Below are positions 38,207 through 47,013 of a stretch of DNA of 64,000 nt, piece after piece. This stretch comes from Xylocopilactobacillus apis (GTDB lineage: Bacteria; Bacillota; Bacilli; Lactobacillales; Lactobacillaceae), in the NCBI RefSeq assembly GCF_033095965.1, contig NZ_AP026801.1, forward strand, positions 434,001-498,000. The letters are read 5' to 3'. A model generated the notes under the pieces. The model made no database searches and had not been told where the DNA came from. It saw nothing but the letters and a program-made list of their open reading frames with translations. The position numbers were made by a program, and so were the translations under genes. Numbering within the stretch: the first letter of the stretch is position 1; the number at the start of each line of letters is the position of its first letter.

Positions 38207-39155
38207 ATGAAAAATCGAAAACCTTTTCTTATATTATTAGTTTTGTCACTAATGTTTGTTTTTGTCGGCTGCAGACCTTCAAACAAACTTTAATTCAATA
38301 TTACGATCAATTATCCACTACTAAAAAGGAAAAAGTAAATTTTAAAATTAAACTTGCGAAAATTGAACTTCCTGAAAGTGACGATGTTGATACATCCTCG
38401 AAAATAATAATTAACCTAATTGAAAATGGATCTTTAACTGGAACGGGAGAAACTAACAGTTCAAGTACTAAAGGAATTGTTAAATTTAATGTCTTAGATG
38501 AAACGGTGCCGGTAGAATTTGTAGGCAACAATAAAAAAATATTTTTTAAAACTGATTTTATTGAGTCTAGATATAAGTTAGCTCGCTCTTTAAGTAAAGA
38601 CATTCCGGCATATGATTTCTCAAAAATTAGTGGAAAATATGTTGATATAATAGCGCTAATGAAAGAATTTAATGCTGCAGATAATAAAGAAATTGCTCAG
38701 ACTAAAGATGTAATTAAAAATTCGAAAAATGTTCAAAAAGATTCTTTTATTGCTTTAAAGGATACAATCAATTCTCTGCCGGATAACGAAATAACTAAAA
38801 AAGACGATACGATTAAAGTCGTTTTACATAAAAAAGACGTAAAAAACTATCTTAAAGAGTATTCTAAATATTTGAATAGAGATTTTAAGACAAAAGTTCT
38901 TAGTCAAGAATATTTAGATGAGCTTTATTCAGAGTTTAAAGTTTTGATTACGCCATCAACTATAATCCCCAAAAATCTACGGTTAATTATTTGTTAAGAA
39001 TGAAACAAAAAACAGGCGAACTAATTGAACTTAAAATAAATATTAAAACAGAAAAGTTTGATGGTAAGATCAGTTATCCTAATAATGATCAAATTATGAG
39101 TCCGAAGGAATTTAAAGATAATATTGAAAAAATTCAGACCAAAGATAAATATTAA
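38207..39155 (+). pseudogene. Lipoprotein gene broken by two single-base frameshifts
   Basis: The ATG at 38207 (site GAGAGGGG) starts a lipoprotein signal MKNRKPFLILLVL with lipobox VGC, which runs into TAA at 38291. The next frame continues as QTLIQYYDQLSTTKKEKVN and on to TAA at 38995-38997. A third frame continues as SFDYAINYNPQKSTVNYLL and ends KDKY at 39155. Restoring one A in the short A-runs at 38281-38283 and 38938-38940 gives one ORF of about 316 codons. So both breaks are one-base deletions in A-runs. The product resembles unnamed lactobacillar lipoproteins; function unknown. Assembly error is possible. A cre-like 12/14 match lies at 38168-38181. Confidence 0.7.
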
Positions 39156-39170
39156 AAATATCTTCTTATA

Positions 39171-39197
39171 AAGAATCAAATTTGATTCTTTTTTTTA
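39171..39197 (+). terminator. Terminator after the broken lipoprotein gene
   Basis: AAGAATCAAA (39171-39180) and TTTGATTCTT (39181-39190) form a 20-bp palindrome followed by a T-run. Confidence 0.75.
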
Positions 39198-39249
39198 TAA
39201 AATTTTAATTGTGTTTGCTTATTAATTTTTCTAAAAATATTTATTGATA

Positions 39250-39319
39250 TGCACGATATATGGTGCAGAAAAATACCTGTGATTAAAAATTATATATATC
39301 TATAATGAAAGCGTCATCA
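39250..39319 (+). promoter_or_regulatory. PTS operon promoter with cre site and upstream dyad
   Basis: TATAAT at 39301-39306 is a good -10; no good -35 is found, as for activator-dependent promoters. TGAAAGCGTCATCA at 39306-39319 matches the cre consensus TGWAANCGNTNWCA at 13 of 14 positions, so CcpA would block the start point. The dyad TGCAC-8-GTGCA (39250-39267) lies about 30 bp upstream of the -10 and could bind the PRD regulator encoded in the operon. Confidence 0.7.
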
Positions 39320-39336
39320 AATGAGGAGGGATTGAA

Positions 39337-39768
39337 TTGGGTGAGATAGCTATACTATTAATGAGTCATGGTAATTTTGCAAAGTCAGCTATTGAAAGTG
39401 CGGAATTAATTGTGGGTAAGCAAAATAATTATGAAGTATTGTCTGTATTTTTAGTCGATCAAGTGGATACATTAAAAGAGAAAATGTATCAGAAAATTAA
39501 TAAATTAGATACAGGTAATGGCCTATTGGTTTTAACAGATATTATTGGTGGGACGCCCAATAATTTAGCTGGAAATTTAATTAATCGATCGGATACCGTT
39601 ATTTGTTCAGGTTTGAATATGCCAATGTTGCTTGAAATTTTAACAAATCGAAATCAAGAATTAAGTTACATTGAAGAATTGATTAAAAGTAGTTATCAGG
39701 CAGGATTATTTATTAGAAATACAAATTTAATTGAAGAATACGAGGAGGGTGATGATGATAGTCTTTAG
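39337..39768 (+). CDS. PTS system, mannose-family EIIA component
   Basis: 143 aa. Accepts phosphate from HPr on the histidine of LLMSHGNFA (residue about 10). The IIGGTPNNLAG block at about 69-79 is typical of the man-family IIA fold. TTG start behind GAGGAGGG. First gene of an EIIA-EIIB-EIIC-EIID set; IIA and IIB are separate chains, not fused as in ManX. Confidence 0.92.
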   Translation: MGEIAILLMSHGNFAKSAIESAELIVGKQNNYEVLSVFLVDQVDTLKEKMYQKINKLDTGNGLLVLTDIIGGTPNNLAGNLINRSDTVICSGLNMPMLLEILTNRNQELSYIEELIKSSYQAGLFIRNTNLIEEYEEGDDDSL

Positions 39769-40225
39769 CAGAATTGATGATCGATTAATCCATGGTCAAG
39801 TTGTAACTACGTGGGTTAATTTATATAAAATTGAACAGATAATTGTTTTAAATGACAAAATTGCCGGAGATAAAACCCAGCAAAATATATTAAAAATGGC
39901 TGCTCCACAAGGAATTAATGTTCGAGCTTTTAGTATTGAAAAATTTAGTGAAGTTATTAAACAAACCGAGATTAAAAGAAGAACTATGTTAATTTTTTCA
40001 AATAGCGTGGATGTTTTAAGATCGGTTAAATTAGGGGTTCCTATTGATCAACTAAATGTTGGTGGAATGAGATATCAGGAAGGTAGAGAAAAATTAACTA
40101 AAGCATTATCAGTAACAGAAGAAGAAAAAGTAGCTTTTCAGGACTTGTTGGATCGAAACGTTAAGATCACTGTCCAAATGGTTCCAAATGATGAAAAAAT
40201 TGATTTAAAAGAGGTACTTAAATGA
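39755..40225 (+). CDS. PTS system, mannose-family EIIB component
   Basis: 156 aa from the ATG at 39755 (six bases after GGAGG; an ATG at 39752 would be too close). Cytoplasmic; the phosphorylated histidine is in RIDDRLIHGQV at about residue 13. It overlaps the end of EIIA by 14 bases and EIIC by four. Sugar specificity cannot be told from EIIB. Confidence 0.92.
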   Translation: MIVFSRIDDRLIHGQVVTTWVNLYKIEQIIVLNDKIAGDKTQQNILKMAAPQGINVRAFSIEKFSEVIKQTEIKRRTMLIFSNSVDVLRSVKLGVPIDQLNVGGMRYQEGREKLTKALSVTEEEKVAFQDLLDRNVKITVQMVPNDEKIDLKEVLK

Positions 40226-41007
40226 TTAATGCAATTTTAGTTTCTGTTTGGGCTGGCATTTGTGCCCTTGACGATTTAGGAACACAAATGATCCGTAGAC
40301 CACTTCTAATTTCCGCTGTTGTTGGATTGTTAATGGGTGATTTAAAAGATGGGCTGTTAATTGGTGCTACGCTTGAAGTTATGTGGATGGGTGTTGGGAA
40401 CGTTGGAGCTTATGCCGCTCCTGATTTAATTTCAGGAAGTGCAATTGGTACTGCACTCGGGATTGCTTCTGGAGGAACTGCTACGGCAGTAGCACTTGCA
40501 GTACCTACTTCATTATTAGCTCAACAGTTGTTAATTTTGTATCGCTCAGGGATTGTTTATTTAAATCCAATTATGGATCGTGTTGCTGAAACCGGAGATT
40601 TTGATAAAGTTTTTCGGATCAATTACATTCCAATGTTATTAACCTTTTTAATTAGAGCTGTGCCGACATTTTTGGCAGTTTATTTTGGTTCAGGAGCTAT
40701 TAAAAGTGTTGTTAATGCTTTACCTAAGCAAGTAATGACAGGGTTAAGTGTGGCAGGCAGTATTATACCGGCAGTTGGTATTGGTCTTTTAATGTTAATG
40801 ATGATGAAGAAAGGTGAGTTATGGGTTTTCTTTATTGCAGGATTTACTCTTGCAGTTTATCTTAAATTATCTGTTTTACCAGTAACGCTGATATCTTTAC
40901 CAATGGCTTTAATTTACGATTATGCAACACAGAAGGCAAACAGCGCTAAAGATAATTCAGAATCTGATTCTAAGATTGTGAATGAAGAAGAGGAGTACGA
41001 TTTATAA
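40222..41007 (+). CDS. PTS system, mannose-family EIIC permease
   Basis: 261 aa, strongly hydrophobic, several membrane helices; with EIID forms the sugar channel. Blocks DGLLIGATLEVMWMGVGNVGA and PDLISGSAIGTALGIASGG are typical of man-family IIC (AgaW/ManY). Ends in a charged tail. Shares one base with EIID, so translation is coupled. Confidence 0.92.
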   Translation: MINAILVSVWAGICALDDLGTQMIRRPLLISAVVGLLMGDLKDGLLIGATLEVMWMGVGNVGAYAAPDLISGSAIGTALGIASGGTATAVALAVPTSLLAQQLLILYRSGIVYLNPIMDRVAETGDFDKVFRINYIPMLLTFLIRAVPTFLAVYFGSGAIKSVVNALPKQVMTGLSVAGSIIPAVGIGLLMLMMMKKGELWVFFIAGFTLAVYLKLSVLPVTLISLPMALIYDYATQKANSAKDNSESDSKIVNEEEEYDL

Positions 41008-41831
41008 TGGAAAACTCGAATAATCAAAATAATAAAATTACTAAAAAAGATTTAAATAAAGTTTTTTGGCGCATGCAATGTTTGAATTTTACTAATAATT
41101 TTCAATCAATGCAGGCAATAGGATTTTTATCAAGTTTTGTCCCAGTTCTAAAACGCCTATATCATGATAAACCAAAAGAAGAAAAAGTTAATGCTATGAA
41201 GCGTCACTTACAATTCTTTAATAGTCATGTAAATGCTGATGCATTAATATTAGGAATCTCAGCTGCTGTAGAAGAAACTACATCTGAAGATGAAAAAGAG
41301 ACCGTAACTGCTATTAAAACAGGATTAATGGGACCACTAGCCGGTATTGGAGATAGTGTTCTAAAATTTACTTGGTTACCTATTTGCGGTAGTATCGGAG
41401 CTTCTCTAGCTTTTTCAGGTAGTATTCTTGGACCAATTATTATGTTTTTGATGTATAACATTGTCAATGTAGGAACCAAGTATTATGGAATTCATTGGGG
41501 ATATTCGAAAGGAATCGAATTAATTAGTGGTTCCGGAAGTAATGTTTTGCAGCGACTATCAAATATGGCTAATGTTGTTGGATTAACTGTAATTGGAGCA
41601 CTAGTTGCGTCAGTAGTTAAAGTTAATATCATTGCTAAAATAAGTGCAGGGAAAAATACTATTAAATTTCAAGATATGTTTGATAAAGTTATGCCAGGAC
41701 TATTTAGTTTGTTAGTTACTATTGCTGTATATCAAATTTTAAAGAAGACTAATGGAAAACATGCACCGCTTTTAATCTTGAGCATCATGATTATTTCGAT
41801 AGTTCTTACTTATTTGGGAGTTTTTGGATAA
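41007..41831 (+). CDS. PTS system, mannose-family EIID component
   Basis: 274 aa. The cytoplasmic N-terminal half carries the WRMQCLNFTNNFQSMQAIGF block of the family, with KTGLMGPLAGIGDS at about 107-120; C-terminal membrane anchor helices follow. Gene order A-B-C-D is normal. The phosphatase gene starts immediately after the stop. Confidence 0.92.
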   Translation: MENSNNQNNKITKKDLNKVFWRMQCLNFTNNFQSMQAIGFLSSFVPVLKRLYHDKPKEEKVNAMKRHLQFFNSHVNADALILGISAAVEETTSEDEKETVTAIKTGLMGPLAGIGDSVLKFTWLPICGSIGASLAFSGSILGPIIMFLMYNIVNVGTKYYGIHWGYSKGIELISGSGSNVLQRLSNMANVVGLTVIGALVASVVKVNIIAKISAGKNTIKFQDMFDKVMPGLFSLLVTIAVYQILKKTNGKHAPLLILSIMIISIVLTYLGVFG

Positions 41832-42881
41832 ATGAATTCATACGATATATCAGTTAAACAAACAAGGAAAAATATATTTACTTTTCATACTAATAAGTTA
41901 TTTTCGCATCCTTTACAAATTTCCCTTTCAATTTTTCCAGATGGTCGTGAATCGAATTTCATTGGTACTATGAAAAATCAAGATGCAGAATTTGAGATAC
42001 CAAAGTTAACAAAAAGACCATATTTTCTTATCGATGATGGAAGTAATTCTTTCATAATAGCTGAGAGAACGTTATTAATCGATGGTTTGATCAATTTTCG
42101 AGATATAGGTGGTTATATTACAAAAGACGGTAAGTCAACAAAATGGGGTATGATGTATCGAGGAGATCAGATACATAACGCTGAAGATAGTGGGATCAAA
42201 TATCTTCAGCAATTATCAATAAAAACAATCATAGATTATCGGAGTAACGATGAAGTAAATAAGTACCCTAATCGAGTAATCAACGAAAATATTGTGACAT
42301 ATAATATGGATCCATCAGCTCACACTGCAGAAGTTGCCGCTCAATTTGCTTCTTCAAAGGATCATGAAGACGTAAACTTAATTGATAATATTATTAAGCA
42401 GAAAAATAACGGTGAACTAAAAAGTAATCAAGAAACAGTTTTAAAAGAATACAGGAACTTTGTTAAAAGCAAAAAATCTCAAGAAGTTTATGGAAGAATG
42501 TTAAAAATTGCTAGAAATCCAAATAATGTTGCAATTATTCAACACTGTCGAGGCGGTAAGGATAGAACCGGCTATGGAATAATGTTGCTATTGGGAATTT
42601 TAGGAGTACCTAAAGACATAATCATTAAAGATTATATGCTTACTAAGACAAATCGAACTGAACGTAATGAAGCAAAAATGAACCGTTATCGAAAAATTAC
42701 GGATGATCAGCAAGTGTTAGAACATTTATACGCATTAATTGACACAAAAGAAGAATTTATTGAAGAATCTATTAATACTATTGAAAATGAATATGGAAAT
42801 TTTATCTCTTATGCTAAAAAAGAATTAAAATTAAATGATCGTGACATTTCTGATTTACAACAATTGTATTTAACAAAATAG
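41832..42881 (+). CDS. IphP-type phosphatase in PTS operon
   Basis: 349 aa. A phosphatase domain from about residue 85 has INFRDIGGYITKDGKST, a DYRS block and the active-site loop HCRGGKDRTG at about 236-245. An extra 80-residue beta-rich N-terminal part is absent from the 258-aa paralogue at 16793. It lies zero bases after EIID, inside the operon, so a role on a PTS product (sugar phosphate) or on a regulatory phosphotyrosine is plausible. The actual substrate is unknown. Confidence 0.85.
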   Translation: MNSYDISVKQTRKNIFTFHTNKLFSHPLQISLSIFPDGRESNFIGTMKNQDAEFEIPKLTKRPYFLIDDGSNSFIIAERTLLIDGLINFRDIGGYITKDGKSTKWGMMYRGDQIHNAEDSGIKYLQQLSIKTIIDYRSNDEVNKYPNRVINENIVTYNMDPSAHTAEVAAQFASSKDHEDVNLIDNIIKQKNNGELKSNQETVLKEYRNFVKSKKSQEVYGRMLKIARNPNNVAIIQHCRGGKDRTGYGIMLLLGILGVPKDIIIKDYMLTKTNRTERNEAKMNRYRKITDDQQVLEHLYALIDTKEEFIEESINTIENEYGNFISYAKKELKLNDRDISDLQQLYLTK

Positions 42882-42898
42882 TTTAAGGACTAGATATT

Positions 42899-44806
42899 TT
42901 GAATTTAATGGATTTAATTAATATTTTGGATCGAGGAAAAAGATATAAAGCAATTTTTTTAACAATGCTTAGATCTAATGAGTATGTAACTAGTGATTTT
43001 TTAGCTTCTATAACAGGGGTTAGCATTCGTACAATTAAGAAAGATTTGAAAAATCTTCAATCAGAATTTAATGAAAATCAATTAAATTTAAAAATCATTT
43101 CAAAAAAAGCTCATGGATATAGTTTGATTATTTCAAATAAAGATCTTTATGAACAAATTCAAAAGCATTTTCAACTTTACCAAGCTGATGTTCAATCTGA
43201 ATTTTCAAAAAGAGTTTACTTGATATTGAAAATGTTATTAGCAAGTCGAAAACCAATAAAAATTATTGATTTACAAAAACAGATGTTAATAAACGATAAT
43301 AATTCTTTAAATCGTGAACTGTTAAAAGTAAAAGATATATTAAAGTCATACCAACTGGTTTTGAATTATAGTTTAAAGGGTATTGAAATTAAGGGTCCAA
43401 TTTATTTTAAAATTCTTCTTTTGTCTAGAGACTACAAGTATTTTGGAGTCGATGTTCGTACAGATATCGAATATTATGACCAGTTATTTATAATATCCAA
43501 AAGTAAAAGGGCTAAAATTAGACAAATAATTTTTAGTGCGTTGGTAAGAAGTAATATCTCGTTTTCAGATGTGACGAGTGAAAGATTTGTAAATTTAATA
43601 GTGCTATTACATCATCTTGAAGATGATGTTTTTTATCAATCTCAATTAACTCCGTATCCAGAATTTGACTATAAAAAAACAAGAGAATATAAATTCGTCA
43701 AAATAATTACAAATAATTTAAGTGAAAAAGAATTAGGATTTAAATACTCTGTTTCTATGATTGAGTTTCTTACTCATATTTCTGTTATGAGTATTGACAT
43801 TTATCATTTTCAGGAATGTTCCACTGCTAATTACGGAGAATTGTTAGATTTTACAATTGAGATTAGAGATGAGTTAATTAGACAAATTTCTAAGACGATT
43901 TTTGTTGATGTTTCTAATAACGAAACATTGGTTAAAGACTTAACAAAAATATTATTGCCAATTAGTTTAAAAATTAAATGGGGAATTTCAGACGACGTTA
44001 ATATTACTTTGTATAAAGACCCACGTTCACTTTTTTCTCCTATTTTAGAAGAAAGTTTTAAACACATTACTCAAAATTTTATGAAAAAATACACATATTA
44101 TTTTTCGACTCGTGAACAACAAGTTATCATTGGGATTATTCAAGGTATGATTAATAGAATTGAATTAACACATCGAAAATTGGATATTGTAATAATTGCA
44201 ATAAACGGAAAACTAAGCACACAACAAATAAAATTTAATTTATTGCATTATTATAAAAGTTATATCAATGTTCTTTCCACAAAATCTCTCTATGAACTTA
44301 AAAGTCAAGATTATGATTATTATGATTATTATATTTGCGGAAAATACGGTAAAAACATGAGAATTCCCTTTCATCCAATTCTCTACGTTGATGAAACAAT
44401 TAAAGAAACTGAATATGTAGACAGTTTACAAAAAGTTTTTTTGAAGTCTTTGGGTTATGATTTAAAACTACCAAAGATAACTGTTGAACATGTTTCGAAA
44501 ATGACCGAGTCTTATGAAAATTATTGTGCAACCGATATATATAATAGTAATAATACTATTATTAGAGTTTTGTTTAATTTAAACAGTAGTAAAAATAATT
44601 TTAAAGTTTATCGTTTTGATCAAGAATATCAAAGTACTGATACAAATATTAGTAGTTTTATTGTTTTGGATACAAAGGTTAATGGAGATTTTGAAATGCT
44701 AAAAATGATTACGAATATTTTTTGGCAGATAGAGAAGAAACCGTCCTTAATACAAATGTCCTCTGAGAAAAAATACTCATATACGTATTTTATAGAAAAT
44801 AATTAG
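42899..44806 (+). CDS. PRD-containing PTS-linked transcriptional regulator (BglG/MtlR-like)
   Basis: 635 aa. An N-terminal winged helix-turn-helix at about 15-70 (DFLASITGVSIRTIKKDLKNL) is followed by PRD-like helical domains (about 90-410; His in LIVLLHHLEDD and LTHISVMSIDIYHF), then an EIIB-like domain at about 420-505 whose active Cys seems replaced (AINGKLSTQQ), and a C-terminal domain. Likely activator of the operon, controlled by PTS phosphorylation. The TTG at 42899 follows AAGGAC; the ATG at 42908 is an alternative. Confidence 0.82.
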   Translation: MNLMDLINILDRGKRYKAIFLTMLRSNEYVTSDFLASITGVSIRTIKKDLKNLQSEFNENQLNLKIISKKAHGYSLIISNKDLYEQIQKHFQLYQADVQSEFSKRVYLILKMLLASRKPIKIIDLQKQMLINDNNSLNRELLKVKDILKSYQLVLNYSLKGIEIKGPIYFKILLLSRDYKYFGVDVRTDIEYYDQLFIISKSKRAKIRQIIFSALVRSNISFSDVTSERFVNLIVLLHHLEDDVFYQSQLTPYPEFDYKKTREYKFVKIITNNLSEKELGFKYSVSMIEFLTHISVMSIDIYHFQECSTANYGELLDFTIEIRDELIRQISKTIFVDVSNNETLVKDLTKILLPISLKIKWGISDDVNITLYKDPRSLFSPILEESFKHITQNFMKKYTYYFSTREQQVIIGIIQGMINRIELTHRKLDIVIIAINGKLSTQQIKFNLLHYYKSYINVLSTKSLYELKSQDYDYYDYYICGKYGKNMRIPFHPILYVDETIKETEYVDSLQKVFLKSLGYDLKLPKITVEHVSKMTESYENYCATDIYNSNNTIIRVLFNLNSSKNNFKVYRFDQEYQSTDTNISSFIVLDTKVNGDFEMLKMITNIFWQIEKKPSLIQMSSEKKYSYTYFIENN

Positions 44807-44819
44807 AAAGAATGTGCTT

Positions 44820-45581
44820 ATGTCAAAAATAATAATAAGAGCAGATGATTTGGGTTATTCTAAGGGAATCAATTATGGAATTTATGAAACTTTAAAGAAT
44901 GGGTTTATTAATAATGTTGGAGTTATGGTTAATATGCCTAGCACACAGCATGGAGTCGATTTAATAATGGATTTAGATGTTGATTTGGGGTTACATACGG
45001 TAATATCCGCTGGACGTCCATTGAGTGATCCGGATACGGTTTCTAGTTTGGTAGATGATTTTGGTAATTTTAAATCCTCAAATTTGTATCGAAATTCAAC
45101 GGAGGATTTGGTTGATTTAGAAGAAGTAGTAGTTGAAATTGATGCACAGTATAATCAGTTTTTAAAACTTTTCGGAAGAAAACCTGACTATTTTGAAGGG
45201 CATGCGATTTATAGTCCGAATTTTTTAAAGGGGTTAGATATAGTAGCAAAAAAATATGATTTGCCTCTGCTTCCTTTTAAATTAGATCTAGGACCAGTTA
45301 AATTTAAGGATAGCAATGTAATTATTACTTTTATGGATAGCATGAATATACACTATAATCCCGTTAAAACTCTTGAAAAGGTTATTGATTATTCAAGCAC
45401 ATGTGCTAATAATGTATTTCCAATGATGGTTTGTCATCCTGGCTTTTTGGATCAATATATCATCAATCATTCAAGTTTGACTAATCCTAGGATGCAAGAG
45501 GTTGATTTTGCTTGTTCGGATAAAGTCAGGACGGTATTAGTTAATAATAATATTGAAACAATACGTTTCAGTGATTTATAA
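44820..45581 (+). CDS. YdjC/ChbG-type carbohydrate deacetylase
   Basis: 253 aa from the ATG at 44820 (a GTG at 44814 gives two more residues). YdjC fold: metal-binding DD in IIRADDLGYSKG at about 4-15, second His in EGHAIYSPN, third in CHPGF near the C-terminus. ChbG removes an acetyl group from chitobiose- or chitotriose-phosphate. As the last gene of a PTS operon this suggests uptake of an N-acetylated sugar. No glycosidase is in the operon. Confidence 0.88.
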   Translation: MSKIIIRADDLGYSKGINYGIYETLKNGFINNVGVMVNMPSTQHGVDLIMDLDVDLGLHTVISAGRPLSDPDTVSSLVDDFGNFKSSNLYRNSTEDLVDLEEVVVEIDAQYNQFLKLFGRKPDYFEGHAIYSPNFLKGLDIVAKKYDLPLLPFKLDLGPVKFKDSNVIITFMDSMNIHYNPVKTLEKVIDYSSTCANNVFPMMVCHPGFLDQYIINHSSLTNPRMQEVDFACSDKVRTVLVNNNIETIRFSDL

Positions 45582-45699
45582 AAAGTGAAATAAGTCACAA
45601 AAATCCTCTTAAAAAACGAGAAATCGTTCATTTCAAGGGGATTTTCAGTAAAATAAAAGAACGCAGACCCCTTCTTAAATTTCAAAATGATTAAGAAGG

Positions 45700-45945
45700 T
45701 CTTACTTCTTGTATCTTTCTTAAATAACCATTTGTCTAGAATCTCTGGCAGTCTAAGATGCTTCACTCGTTTAAATTGTTTACATGCTTACATTGCTAGA
45801 GCTGTTGATAACCAAGTTTTGTTTGATCCTGCTGCTTCCATAATGGTTTGTCTTTAAGGTAAGTCCCGTTCGCTAATTTTGTAATTAAATTTTGATTGAT
45901 TTTACGTTCAGGTGAATAATCAACATCTGTGTTATATAAATATTT
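45700..45945 (-). pseudogene. Remnant of an IS21-family istB ATPase
   Basis: Read on the minus strand, one frame gives DVDYSPERKINQNLITKLANGTYL, then a frame change gives NKTWLSTALAM and, after a stop, ACKQFKRVKHLRLPEILDKWL. This order is that of IstB-type ATPases (DYSPER, Walker A GATGSGKT..., KYVRLPELLDE), with the Walker A glycines lost and stops and frameshifts in between. No istA and no terminal repeats are seen, so this is a decayed fragment, not a mobile element. Confidence 0.65.
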
Positions 45946-45993
45946 TTATTTGTTGAAAACCAATAGGTATTTAGACTGTTTTCGAAATAGTTC

Positions 45994-46046
45994 TTGCTTT
46001 TATAAAAATATCATTCTATAATCTATTTAGAAAATTTTCTAAATAG
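45994..46046 (+). promoter_or_regulatory. sdpR promoter and perfect 24-bp operator
   Basis: TTGCTT (45994-45999), 17-bp spacer, TATAAT (46017-46022). Immediately after it, a perfect 24-bp palindrome at 46023-46046 (half-site CTATTTAGAAAA) covers the transcription start. It ends eight bases before the ATG. An ArsR/SdpR autorepressor site is the simplest reading. Confidence 0.75.
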
Positions 46047-46053
46047 GTGTGAA

Positions 46054-46332
46054 ATGAGTTTAAACGAAACAATGAAAGCTTTGGCCGATGTTCAGCGGCG
46101 TGAAATACTAGAACATTTACGTAATAAACCAATGTCGGCAGGAGAAATTGCAGCAAATTTTGATTTAAGTAATGCGACAGTTTCTTATCATTTGAAAGTC
46201 CTCAAAAAAGCCGGATTAATTACCGAAAGCCGCGAAAAAAATTATATTATTTATTCTCTTAGTGCTAGTGTTTTTGAAGATGTGATGGCTTGGTTTTATA
46301 AAATTGGAGGGAAAAAAGAAAATGAAAAATAA
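46054..46332 (+). CDS. sdpR: ArsR/SdpR-family autorepressor
   Basis: 92 aa winged-helix regulator: ALADVQRREILEHL and AGEIAANFDLSNATVSYHLKVLKKAGLI. It has no Cys pairs for metal sensing. In Bacillus SdpR represses sdpRI and is sequestered by SdpI when the SdpC toxin is present. No sdpC is in the window, so here the pair may sense something else. It overlaps sdpI by 11 bases. Confidence 0.9.
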   Translation: MSLNETMKALADVQRREILEHLRNKPMSAGEIAANFDLSNATVSYHLKVLKKAGLITESREKNYIIYSLSASVFEDVMAWFYKIGGKKENEK

Positions 46333-46954
46333 AAGAAATTTGATTATCTGGTCTGTTATAACAGTTTTAATAATTTTGGCTCCAATAATTTTAGGACTAA
46401 TCTTTTATCATCAATTGCCAGCTAAAGTTCCTAGTCACTTTGGAGTTAATAATGAGCCGGATAATTTTATTGATAAAAGATTTGCAGTTTTTTTAATGCC
46501 AATAATCGCCGCTCTATTGCAGTTAGTTTTTATTTTTATTAGTAACAAAATAAAATCTGCAAGAATGACTTGGGTTTTATTAATGATCACGCCAGTTATT
46601 TCAACAGTAATTTATCTTATAATTCTTAGTTTTGGTTTAGGCCATTCACTGGATGTTGGACGAATAGTTGTTTTCATTATCGGAATCGTTTTTCTAGCGA
46701 TCGGGAACTATTTTCCAACGCTAACGGTCGACCAATATCGTTTAATTCATTACAATTGGAAGATTACGGATCCGATAATTTGGTCAAAACTAAGCCGCAA
46801 ACTAGGTTATTCATTTGTAATATCGGGAGCAGCTTTACTGATCTCTTTATTTTTTAATGTTATTGTGTCTCTAATTATCATGGGTATTTTTATCATTTAT
46901 GTTCTAGGGTTAATGATTTACAGCACCTCTTTACAAGTTAAAAGCGGAAAATAA
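46322..46954 (+). CDS. sdpI: SdpI-like membrane immunity/sensor protein
   Basis: 210 aa from the ATG at 46322, with GGAGGG upstream inside sdpR. Six helices: DUF1648 at the start (HQLPAKVPSHFGVNNEPDNF at about 31-50) and an SdpI domain in the second half. Likely membrane partner of the repressor upstream. Confidence 0.88.
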   Translation: MKNKRNLIIWSVITVLIILAPIILGLIFYHQLPAKVPSHFGVNNEPDNFIDKRFAVFLMPIIAALLQLVFIFISNKIKSARMTWVLLMITPVISTVIYLIILSFGLGHSLDVGRIVVFIIGIVFLAIGNYFPTLTVDQYRLIHYNWKITDPIIWSKLSRKLGYSFVISGAALLISLFFNVIVSLIIMGIFIIYVLGLMIYSTSLQVKSGK

Positions 46955-46963
46955 AAAACAGCT

Positions 46964-47013
46964 AAAGGTTTAATTGAAATGGCACTAATTTGCGATTTCA
47001 ATTAAACCTTTTT
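46964..47013 (+). terminator. Terminator of sdpRI
   Basis: A 17-bp perfect stem (46964-46980 with 46995-47011), 14-nt loop, then T's. Confidence 0.85.

Noticed and set aside
39250-39267. Sigma-54-like -24/-12 elements before the PTS operon
   Set aside because: The GC-to-GC spacing is wrong, and the operon's regulator lacks the AAA+ domain of LevR; a normal TATAAT lies downstream.
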